64,000 nt of DNA, from positions 2,089,102 through 2,153,101 of the forward strand of contig SSNP01000024.1 of assembly GCA_006937955.1 (NCBI GenBank), written 5' to 3'. This stretch comes from Pachypanchax playfairii (taxonomy: Eukaryota; Chordata; Actinopteri; Cyprinodontiformes; Aplocheilidae). The notes beneath the pieces were generated by a model. It was not told the DNA's origin and searched no databases. It worked only from the letters and a program-made list of their open reading frames with translations. Made by a program: the position numbers and the translations under genes. Shown here piece by piece: positions 14,501 through 25,700 of this stretch. The stretch's first letter is position 1, and the number at the start of each line of letters is the position of its first letter.

Positions 14501-17500
14501 TTGTGCTCCGTGACGTTCAACTCTTTAATCAAACTGTGACAGGAAGAAAGGTTTTCAACAGTGCTCTCTTTGTTAAGTTCTTTCCAATCCGTTGTATGTT
14601 CAAGGGGAACATTTTTCATGTCCTCTTTCACAATATCCTTGTTACATTTCTTGTCTTCCCTTCTTGATTGTTCTTTGTCACCAGCCTCTGCTCCTTTCTC
14701 CTCCAAAGACCCTCTCTGCATTTCTGCCGCCTCTTGAGTGAAATTCTCTGTATTTATTTTAGTCACGCCTTTTCCTTTGGCATCTCCCTCTTCCTTGACT
14801 TCTCCCTGTCTCGAATCTTTGTCTTGTCTCAAAGTTACATGCTCCTTTCCGCTTGCCTCGGTGGTGCGCTCTTTCGTTTTTTCTGCCTCTCTGTCAGGGC
14901 TTCGATTTATTTCTGCTCTGGAGTTAATTATTTTTTCCAGCTTTGCGTTCTCGGTCTTATCTAACCCTAACAACTCCTCTCTTTTGTTTTCCAGCGTTTC
15001 ATCCTCTGCACTCCCCTCTTCATCCTGCAACTTGTGTGCCTCTTCTGTCTTTTGAATTTCTCTGCTCAGCTTGCCTTCGGTCTTAAGAATATTATTGTCC
15101 TCTTTTCTTGTAACTACAGTAAAGATCTGTTCACTTTCATCTTCCAGCTTCAGATTGTGGATGTCTGGTACAAACTGGGGGGATTTTGACACATTGCCAG
15201 AGTGATCACTAAAAACTCTCTCCTGATTGATTTTTGATGGAGTTCCTATAAGCTTATTGGCAAATGATATATGTGATAGTTTTGTGTTGGTAAAAGCTTC
15301 AACAGGCATGACATTTATTGTGGCAAAGTTTGACCTTTGCTGTTCTTTCAAATCTGTATTTCCCAGCATCCTTGTATGATTAACAAAAGACTTTTTAACA
15401 TGTCTGTGTCCAGTTGTAAAATCCTGTGAATATTTCTCAGTTGCAGAGTCAAGCTTAATTGTTGAATCTTTAGGCAGCAAAGCTGATAATGAATCTTTGG
15501 TCTGAGGGCCTGACTGGGATCTTGTTTGGCTTCTCAATACAGAGATAAAAGAATCCGCACTTGCTGTCAGAAAGTGAGACTTCAGCTTTTCAGTTGCCGA
15601 AGCAGTTAGCCTGCTAAGGCTAAAGGGTGTTATAGCATCTCGAGCTTCAATCAAATCCATTCTTGCAGTTGGATGTGAAGCAGCACTGTAAGCGTGACCT
15701 TTTGGGAGAATACTTTTATAGCTGCTGTGGAAAGCTTCAACTATAAAAGGCGTATTGCTCACCGATGCACTGCTGATGTCCTGATTTTTTAAGTTTGTAG
15801 AGAAACTGCGGGAAGCCTTTTGGTGGCTCTCAGTGAAATCCATTAGTTTTGACCGAGGGTTCCAGATACTCACATTTTTACTAATCAACTCTTGTTCTCC
15901 ACGTTTTACTGATTCCCCACCAGTATGATGTGACTCTGCTGTAGTTAAGGTCAGCCTCTCTGTGCTTGAAGTTTCTCCAGGATAGTCGTGTCTTTGTTGT
16001 TTCGACAAGAGTTTTTGTCTTACTGATGACATCTCAACTGAGAAAAAAGTTTTGATCTGGGAACTATTGAAAAGGTGTTGATTTGCCAGTGTATTAAAGG
16101 TAGAAGGAAGAAAAGTTTGATTGTAAATGAGTTCTCCTCTTTCACTGAGACTAGTATGAGTGTCAGCGTTTCTGTTCCTGATCTCTTTGATCAGTGCTTC
16201 TTTGCTTCCTCCAGCCGACTGCAGATGGAAATTGTGTAATGAGGTTGTAAATTGATTAAGATCTAAAGCGAGTCCCTCGGTACCCAGAGAGTTTGAAGTG
16301 GCGTGAGGTGACACTGTAGGCAGGGCTGTTGATTTCTCAGCAGATGCCACTTTTCCATCTTTTAGGCAGGTTAAACACGTGTCTGTCACGGTGTTTCCTC
16401 TCTTGGAATCGTCTGCAGGATCATTTTGGAGGATGGATTGCATTGTACCCAACTGAAATGCGTTTCTTTCCAGGTTTGTAAAACGCTTGCCTTGAGATCG
16501 TTTGTCATCAGCGTCATTAAGCCATGCAGCCGGGTTATCAATTACAATAGGATGAGATGCAGACAGGATTGGAACTCCCAGTCCTGCATCAGCAGATGTG
16601 GGAGAAACAGAGTTAGCATTTCTGTGATTTCTGTCATCATGCAGAGCATGAAGCCAAGGAGGTGCTTTCTCTGCAACTGCAGACAAATGGACTTGTGGTT
16701 CAGAGGTGTCGTTCAACTGCAACTCGATTGCAGTTTGTGTAGAAGAAGAAATCTTTTCAGAATTATTTGTGACTGATGGGAAAAAGTTTGATGAATTTTG
16801 CACATTTTTGGAGGTGAAATACTTTTTGCTTTGTGAAGTAGGAGCTTTTGTGATTGATATTCTTTCATTAACTTGTGTTGGTCTTATGTCAAACAAGACT
16901 GCCTGAAGAAACTCTGCAGTCACATCCACTGTAGTGCGTCCATGTGGATTCTTTGTAGGTACGGCTTCTGTGTCATGATCAATTACATTTTCCGTTTTGA
17001 AAAGCCAGTGTTTGATGACATCTGTACCTTTCATTTGTTCCACGAGGTTACTTTGAAAATCTTCTTTTACTGCCCCGACTATGAATAAAAAACAAAACAT
17101 GTCAATCATACTTCTCCTTCAAAGGTTGGTTGTATAATAACTGGCAAGAAAACAAACAAAACAAATAATTTATACTAAAATTATAAATATCCATGCGAAT
17201 GTTATTTAACCTAATTGAGACCTATAAGCTGTCAGCATAGCTAGATTGCAGAAGCATCATAGACAGACTTTAATTATCAAAAAAATTCAGTTGGATGGAG
17301 TGTGACAAGAATTTCATTACAACCGTATAACAAGCACGGTCTGCTGGTAGACATATGGTTTCATAACTGCAAGGAATCACATTGCTATTGTTGATTTTGC
17401 CAAAGGGAAATAAGTTTAGAATTGTTTTAATATTGTATAATCACTGCAGTGACAGTTTTATACATCTTTAAATGCTGAGAAACTGAAAATGGCAAAATGA

Positions 17501-18660
17501 AATTATTACAGGTCAAATGGAGATTCTAATGGTTTCTCAATTCCTGCAAGTATGAGGGTCATAAAGTTCAAAGACTTTTATATGAAGGCTGTTACATGAG
17601 GTGATGCACACAGAAAGAAAGCAATATAAAACACAAATATCTATATAAAATTGTATTTCTATTAAAACTCAAACCATTTCACACATTCTGAAATATTGTG
17701 ATGTTATATTTAATAAAGGATGATTTATAGTGCTAATATTTCTAACGATTTTTGGTTTAAATTGTTTTAACAAGTTAGTCTTCATCCGAAATGATAGTTG
17801 ATATAATTCAGTAAGTATGTACATGTGTACGTGTGTATGTATGTATATAGTGAATCTTGACTTGCAAAAAATGTCTGTGGTTGACATTTTGATTCTGCTT
17901 GTGTTTTTCCCAGTTGTTTTGGTCAGATAAAAATTGAACGTAGTGTAATTTGTTTTGAAGAAATATATAGTAGAACAAAAAAATTGACCCATAAGAAAAA
18001 ACCCTTTTATAGCAGAACATATTAAACATGATTTTGTTTTACTACTTTACAGCATTTTGAAGAATTCTTTGGATTGTCTATGAGGAAAAAGTTACTTTAG
18101 ATCTGTGAATGATTGACAGAATATTAAATGCCTGGGTAAGATAATTTCCCCTCTAATTGTAGAAATTATAACAGACACCTTAATAATTTAATTATATTAG
18201 TGTATCTAATTTTATGTTCCATCGTGTTACATATTAAAGTAAATGAGGAGGATGGAAATGACAAAACCGGTTTCTAATAAGCTGCTATTTTAAATCAAAT
18301 TAAATTTTATGAACAGCAAATAACTGAGAGCAACTCCTTGGTCTCATTTGTCAGTATCAACATTTTAGCAGTAGGAAAAATATTGTTTTGCCCCTTTAAA
18401 ATAGTTGAGCATTAATATTTTTCTATTTAAAAAAATTAAATTGAAAAAGTGCCTTCTCAGTCTGCTGTCTTTTTTAAAGCTGAGAAATGGAAGACAAAAT
18501 TTAAATATTTGACATCTGATCAACAAACTTGCTACCTCACAGTTTTGATCAACAAATGTTGCAAATGGAACATAATTGCAATGCTGTCTTTCAAAATAAA
18601 AGCAAAAACCTTACCTGTAAGCAGGAAAAAGCCGAGCGTGAAACAATCAAACCTCAACAT
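2586..18660 (-). CDS. Giant Ser/Thr-rich type I membrane protein with ZP-C domain (7 coding exons, 2,077 aa)
   Basis: Coding exons in transcript order: 18660-18615, 17078-11639, 10500-10445, 7813-7597, 6767-6611, 3189-3060, 2773-2586. They sum to 6,234 bases (2,078 codons with TGA), every junction has GT-AG ends, and the phases (1,2,1,2,0,1) agree. Residues 1-16 (MLRFDCFTLGFFLLT plus the split codon) look like a signal peptide. Residues 16-1829 come from one exon: Ser/Thr-rich, many N-X-S/T sequons, few Cys, and a Lys/Glu-rich stretch near 665-855. Residues about 1840-1985 resemble the ZP-C half of a zona pellucida module: VPVSGNIRVVINL, the TSCC and STCC cysteines, and the hallmark FTISLFQM...VVYLHCDLSIC. 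A helix at about 2022-2047 is followed by RRR and a 30-residue tail with CCGC. I see no ZP-N half and no clear furin site. ZP-C proteins with a membrane anchor (betaglycan-like, mucin-like) are the nearest class. The function is unknown; the exon structure is well supported. An extra symmetric exon in the 2.6-kb intron at 7814-10444 cannot be excluded. Confidence 0.86.
4547..4826. mobile_element. hAT-type MITE with 8-base target duplication
   Basis: The 280-base element starts CAGGGGTCATCAACT and ends with the imperfect inverse AGTTGATGATCAGTG. CCCTAAGG flanks it directly on both sides (4539-4546, 4827-4834). An 8-base duplication with CAG-type ends is the hAT signature. It has no coding capacity and lies in the last-but-one region of the ZP gene introns. 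Confidence 0.8.
5330..5770 (+). mobile_element. Rex1-type LINE 3' end remnant
   Basis: Translating the plus strand gives a broken reverse-transcriptase C terminus (FSQRLLQIRC, YYRRSFLS), followed by a tail with TTGGGGATTAAAAAA. A related tail occurs at 35530-35672. It carries stop codons and lies in a ZP-gene intron. Confidence 0.5.
7362..7392. repeat. (GAT)n microsatellite
   Basis: About ten perfect GAT/TGA units in the intron between ZP-gene exons 4 and 5. Confidence 0.85.
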
Positions 18661-19589
18661 TTCTATTTCTTCCTGTTTGTAATTAACGTACGGTGAGTTC
18701 TTGCTCTTGTTTGTGTTTCCTGCTACAGAGAACAAGGTATCAGCTGTTTGCTGATTTATCCAGATGGTGTCATCACTTGCAGGTTGACTGTCCAGAGGAC
18801 GTCATTATTACATGGATCAGATTTCTCAGCAGCTCTACCTTTATTTACAATCACATATTTTCAACAAAGATGGTAAATTTATGAGGAAAAAATGTGTATT
18901 AATGCTGGAAGACTAAATATACTGTGTACACTGTTTGAAGTGATTCAGTTAAAGGCAAAAACTTTGTAACAAATCTATTTCTTTTTTTTTCATTTGTTTA
19001 GTCTTCAAGGAGTATAAAAACATAAAACATCTTCATCTTCTATTGTTAAAAAATAATTATGTTATCAGTATTTATAGCTGTCATGGTATTAAAAGCTATA
19101 GTTAGCACTCCATTGTTTGTATTTCATGAATCTTGGATAAAAATAAAAATAGCTAAAACTTCAAAAAGTCTTCCTATGGTAGTAATACATCCTGTTAATT
19201 TCTTTCTCAGTGAAAATAACAGTACAATTCTATGTAATTCTTGTATAATAAATGCATATTTCAATCTACTTTCTTCTTTGAACTCTGGATCTCTGGTTGC
19301 ATTTTTGTTGCTTTGAAAAAACTAAACTGTATTCTAGTGAAGAATTTTGATTATTTGTACATTGTAGAATATTTTCTTATATTCAGAGTAAATTGCTTTG
19401 CCACCATCATCCAAAGTGGTGAACCTCAGCGCATTTGCAGCTCCAGCTTGAATATGTCAATGATAATTATTTTTATAAATCCAAAAGGGCATGAAAAACA
19501 GGGACAGCCAAGAACGTTGTGAACAGATGTGATTGTGTTAGAGTGGATGAAATAATTACAAGCAAAATAATATCCAAAAGAAATAAATC

Positions 19590-19595
19590 TTTATT
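19590..19595 (-). terminator. ttc12 polyadenylation signal
   Basis: AATAAA on the minus strand, 170 bases after the ttc12 stop codon. It is the first canonical signal downstream and leaves a short 3' UTR. Confidence 0.6.
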
Positions 19596-19764
19596 TTTTT
19601 CAGATTATGTCTTCTTCAAGAAACAAAACCAATATATAAGTATAAACTACATGTGAGATCAGCTACTGATAGCCATTGTAAAAGAAAACGGGAGGAATGC
19701 CATTCAAATGTGATAAAGAAAAAAAAAGGTTAAAAAATAATAAAAAAATAATACCATTACTGGT

Positions 19765-22700
19765 CTAGGAGATGAGCTTTGCACAGGAGTGGAGGATCTC
19801 AAGGCCGTGCAGTTCCCGAAGTTTATGAACATGTCTAAAATTGACAAAGGAGAAAAAATGCATTGAATAAAATATTTGGACAGTATATTAAGTAAGCTGT
19901 CATTGAACTGAGATGCATCTGTGACCTTGGGAACAAAAGATAAACAATAACGCTTTTCACCCTGGAGCTACATGCAAGTCCTTCAGTCAGGACGCTTGTT
20001 TCAGATGAGCTTTTATTACAGACTGACACACATTTGTGTTTAGTTGTGACTCCTCGTTGGTGCTGCTCTGAAATCATCTGATAAACCATGACACAGACTG
20101 TCCCTGAGTCTCAGATTTACAGCATTTTGACTGAATGAACACAGAGAAAACATTCTTTCTATTGCAGTGGGATGCTACATGAGGAGGCGGGGGGGGGGTC
20201 AGTGTGGTAGAAATACGAGGAGCACAAAGCGGGCAGTTTGCCTCCATTATACGTTTCCCAATTAAGTTTCAAATGACTTTACAGAAAAAATGCAACGACA
20301 ACATAATGCATAATGTTCGACATTTATTCTTTGTTAGAGCTGTCTCAATAATAAATCTAATCTGTGGTTCCTAAAGAAACTTAAAGAGGCTATTTCATAC
20401 AAATTTCAGGACTTTGTGGTTCTTAAGTATTAACCAGTAATATGAAACATTTTATATCTAAAAAACGTCAGGAAACACTTATTAACAGACCTTTCAATCT
20501 GTCTGTGTTAAAATTCGTGTGGTTCCGGCTCCTTCCGTCAGGATGCTTCATCAGCAGCTCGTTCATATTCATTATTCAAATTTGCTGGACTCAGATTGGC
20601 TAACAAACTAGCCAATGAGAGCAAGATATATCATTTCCTGCCTTGCTGCGCATGGCAACATCAGACGTTCTCTCTTCCTGTTTGCTACGTCTTATGCTAA
20701 CAGCTTTTAGCCAGCAGCATGCTAGGCATGGTTTAACTGCGGGAGCTGCCGAAAACAAACAAACAAAGGAGTTGTGATGAAACAGATTCTGGCCGTTCGG
20801 ACTCGGGAGAACACGGTTTTTATCTCCACCTGCGTAGTTTGAGAGATAAAAACTGAAAGTTGTTGATCTGTTTTCACACCAACTATGAAGGTAAGAACAC
20901 CTGTGGAGCTAAAATATTCAACAGAAACCTCCGAAAAGCTGTTTTTAATGGAAGGGCCTCTTTAATAGATTTTACTCTGAGAAAAAAAGAAGTAGAGTTA
21001 GTTTGTCCCGATGACCCTGTCTGGGTGATCAAAAGGAGGATGGAAACTAAAGAAACTTTTCGATTGAAACTTCTCTGGTGATTTAATAAATGAGGCTCAT
21101 TTGAAACCAAAAGGAACAAAAGTGTTACATCATGTTATGTTTCCTCAGAATGGATAGATGGGATTTGTTACTGCCAAATGTACAGACTGATTTTAAATTC
21201 CCTAAAAACAGCCACAGACGGCTAAACGTAGGAACTTGATAAAACATACAGTAGCAGATGAAAGTCACTATCAGATTAAGCTGAAGCTTGCCTGCTATAT
21301 ATGGAAATCAAACAAACATGTAAATTATCAGATCATACAAATGACCTGTGCCTTTTACTGAAAGAAAGGAAATAGTTAAAGACTCAAGGCTAACTTGGGA
21401 TAATTCATTCTTTTTAAGCACCAACGTTTTTAATCAACGCTTCGTTTTATACCAGCTGGTTATTTGGCAGATGTAGGTTTGTCACAGTAGCAGTCTCACA
21501 GAAAGAATATCAAAATCCAACTGTGTCTTCAGTATAAATGACTAAAGACTTAAATTTAAATAACATTAAAATCCTAAAGTCACTGAGGTGCAAATGTTTA
21601 TAAAACAATGCTTGTATAAATATCTATATTTTTTATAGATTTAATGGTGCGTTCACACCGCCCAGCGCGTCCAGGCAGCAGGGCAGCTAGATTACATGTA
21701 AAGTCTATGTTACTAAGCAGCAGGTGTGCGTCAAGCTGCGCCGAGCTGCCACGCAGCTGCTGCTCGGACGGTCCGTCAAGGCGTCGAGGCAGCTGCTGCT
21801 TGAACTTGGGAAATTTTAACTTTGGGGCAGCAGACACGCGGCAGCAACCAATCAGCGACTCTTTTCACTGATCACGTCATCAACGGCTAGATCTGACAGT
21901 CATTCCAATTAATTTCAAAATGGAGGAGAAACTGATTATCGGTGTTTGTAACCACCGTGAACTGTATGACCCATCTTCGTATTTTAATAAGGACAGGAAA
22001 AGATCGGACCTTATCTGGAGGAAGATATCGGAGGATATTGGAGTTCCAGGTAAACGTTTCATATTTTATGAAACTCAGATCGTCTCAGTGGGGTGTATCT
22101 ACAACCTCCGCAAATGCGCCCGACGACATTGTATAGCTTTATTTATTAAATAAATCTAAGCAACTCTCTCGACATGATCCGTCATGTTGTAAATAACTAT
22201 AACAACAGAGAAATCCCCCGCCCACCTGTGATGTACTGACGTGACGCGCGGACGCGCCAACGTGGACTGTGCAAAGCGTGCAAGCAGCTGTGTTTTTATT
22301 TAAGCAGCAACTTTCGTCCGTTTGAGCGTTTTGCTGCCTGGACGCGCTGTATCTTACGCACCGTAAGTTGTTAAGGTGGTAAAAATCCCCTTTGGAACTA
22401 GCTCTTCTCTGACTAGCTTTTAGCTCAATTCCTCGTCAGAACAAATTCCATAGAATAAAGTTTTAAACAAACTAACAGAGCTCAGATTCTTCTAATGCAG
22501 GTAAGATATTTGCCACTAACTACATCTCCGCAGAGCTCAAAGTCAAAAACAACAAAAAACAAAACTCTCCTTTGAATGTCTGCAACACAGGTGGCGATGA
22601 CAATTCATACCTCTGACTCAGAAAGGGAACAAAATCACCAACATTCACACAACTTTCATTACAATGATATCATTTTGGTCATACCATGCCAGGTTGGAAC

Positions 22701-25700
22701 CGGAATATTAAAACAGTTCCACTGCACATCACAATTTCACTTCCTGAATCAAGCCCAGACAAAGATGATTTGTGGGTTTGATGGTGTGTCATTTAAAATT
22801 CAGCTGTAGATGTGGGAAATTTGCGTCAGCGGTTGAGGGAATGATGCCAGGACAGACTAATTACAAACCTAATGCAGTGGTCATAATTGGTCTCCTTCCC
22901 TCTCTTTATATGCAGCAGAGTGTCGGGAGCAAGAGAGGAGAAAACAAAGCTGCAACTGCCAACTTGGGTGTGCTGACCACCAGTTCATGATTGTTTGTGC
23001 TTGTGTAAAAGAGTGTAAGAACACATTGCATGTGCTTACATATTGTGTGGGCTGTTTTAATTTGACTGACTGAGCAACACTGAGTATGGTCAGAGCTGAA
23101 ACACTGAAACTGAACAAATGCGACATTTTAGTTTGAAGATAAATCGTGAAAACATGGATCTGATTACAGCTTTTGTAACAAGAACTTAGGCAATTTCTTA
23201 GAGAGTGCAACATGTTGAACTTTTTCAAGATGTGTAATAATTCCTCTGCATCTAAACTATTATTAAATTAAACGTAAATTTCAAATGGCGAATTCCAAGT
23301 CCAAATTTCAAGCCAGGATCACGATTAGTTTTAAAATATGACTCTCATAAAAGCTCAAACTCAGCTAGTTGGATTTCTATTCTCTTCTATGTGGTTAGTT
23401 ACTATCCATAAGAAAGCTTTTATATATAAGACTTGTTTGTAGATTATAAATGAAGGTTTAACCAAAATTGATTACAGCTCCTTTCAGCCAGAGCTGTACA
23501 ATCACATCCAGCAGTGTCAACTATATGTGTCATTTTGTCAAGTTCATTTACACTCAGGACAAGTGGAATGTAATTAACAACTTGCAGTCTGTGAGTTAAG
23601 GCGAGAGGGCACCTGGGCTCAGATCGACACAGTTTCCCGAGAGCAATCGCCGCATTTTGCTGCACAGCTGTCTTCTTAGCATCCCCTGCAGCGAGCCGTA
23701 GCAGCAGCAGCACAATATCAGTACCCAGCAGGCGGGTGGCGATTCCTTCCAGCTCGAAGCAGTGGGCCAAACAGAGAGCAACGTTTCCTGAAATCATCTC
23801 ATCACAGCTGGAACTCAGCAAATAACGTAAATTGGACAGTTCTGCATAGGAAACATGAGGAGAATTTACATTAATCTATGGTAAAATTACTAGTTTTATA
23901 ACCACGAAAATCAGCAGATGTACTGAAACCACACAAGTAGATCTGAATCTACACACATGTTCCCACAAACGCCCTTATTTAAATTCTTTGTCAGAGGTCA
24001 ATAGTAGTATTCCCAGACTAATGAAGGAGCTTGTTAATCCTGACGTGTCAATCATTTCTTACTTTTATCAGACTGCACCAACTCTTCCCGTGCCGATTCG
24101 CTGGCAGCGGTGCAAACTGTCAGTGTCTTAATGGCGTACTTAGTGGCAGTCTGACCTTTTCCCTGAGTAAACAAGTTAAAAGAAAAAAAAACATCATATT
24201 AAAAAAGAAGGATGGTTTGATTTCTTTTGGTCAAACTCAAAGGTCATGAAGAATATCTTTAGTCAGTTGTGGATCCTTTTTTTAGGAAGGTGAAAATGTG
24301 ACAGTATATATGAAGCTTATTTCAGTAATTCTATTAAAGTAATACAGTTTGTGTAGAAGCATTAGATGTCAGTGACCACTTCGTATACAGTTACACACCT
24401 TCAGTAGCCTGCACATAGTCTGTGCAACTTTCCTTTGAGTCACATGCTGAACTGCTTCAGAGGACTGAGGAAGGACGAAGCTCAGCACACCTGTGGCCCT
24501 CTGGAGGATAAAAAGAAGGATGCTGGTGTTAAGAAAAGCGACTAACAGAAGTGGAAGACAGAGAGAAGGGAAAAGGCAGAGAAATAAACAACATAGCAAG
24601 AAATAAAAGTTCCAGAGGGGAAAAAATCTAAGAGAAAAAATGGCAACATCATCAGGCACAAAAATCCCAGTACGGTGCGAGTCTCTATTTTGAAGGTATA
24701 ATTTTGAACATTTTTAAAAGAAACTAACATGTTTTTATTTCAGCCTAAATATCTCTCTGACCATTTTAATGTTAGTTCTCAATGCTAAACCAAAGAAAAT
24801 CAAAACAAACTGTTCATGCATGTACTGCATCAGCTGGAGTAAAAAGTTGTGGCTAAAACAACCCTTTTATTAAAAAGTGACACTTTAGAAAATAGTTGAA
24901 CATGGTGTGATGTCAGGAGAATCTTCTCCATCACATTGTTAGAGTTGGTGCATTAACAACATTATTTCACTAGATAAATTGCTTAATAATGGCAACATAA
25001 GCCCTCGGAAGGCTTGATGCATCTAAAGTATGTCGAGTTGTTAACTCAATGTTTCAGAATGAGTCTGTGGTTTCTGACACTCCTTATCTCCCGCATACAT
25101 GCCAGCTTTCCATCTCCTCTCATTCTTATCTCCTTATTATAGAAAGAAAGAAAAAAACAGAACTGTTGTGCCTTTTTTAATTAACCTTCAAGATGCACTG
25201 AGGAGTAAAAAAGGTAAAAGAAAAATATGTAGTGAGGTGAAGGTGAATGTATGGGACATCCTTCTTTTATTCTCTACTCCCACTTTATCCTGTTTTAGAA
25301 GAAATTGAGTCTGCCCCAGCTTTTATAGAGCAAAGGCAGGTAACACCCTGGACACAGTTCATAACATGACAATATAGGAAAACTGTGAAATCTCTCACAG
25401 TCAATTTAGAAGAAAACTGCCAGGTACAGAGAAAACACAGACATGCTGAAAAAGTCTAAAAAAAATCCTCAGGAGCCCTTAATTGTGAATAGCTACTTAT
25501 TCCTTCCCATATCTACAGGCCCATTAATATACTTTATAATGTTAGCAACAAAGTGAGCTGCATAGTAGATCTGCTTTTTTAAAAACTGTTACATCCCATC
25601 CAGGGCGTACCTTACCCAATGATCAATAGAGACAGGCACCATCTCCCTGTGTCTCTGCACAGGAACAAGTGGGAATAAAAAAAAAATGGATGGATTGATA

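Noticed and set aside
12101..17088. Plus-strand open frames opposite the giant exon (for example 14668-15055, 16426-16776)
   Set aside because: They are shadows of the minus-strand 5.4-kb exon, which has proper splice borders and phase continuity.
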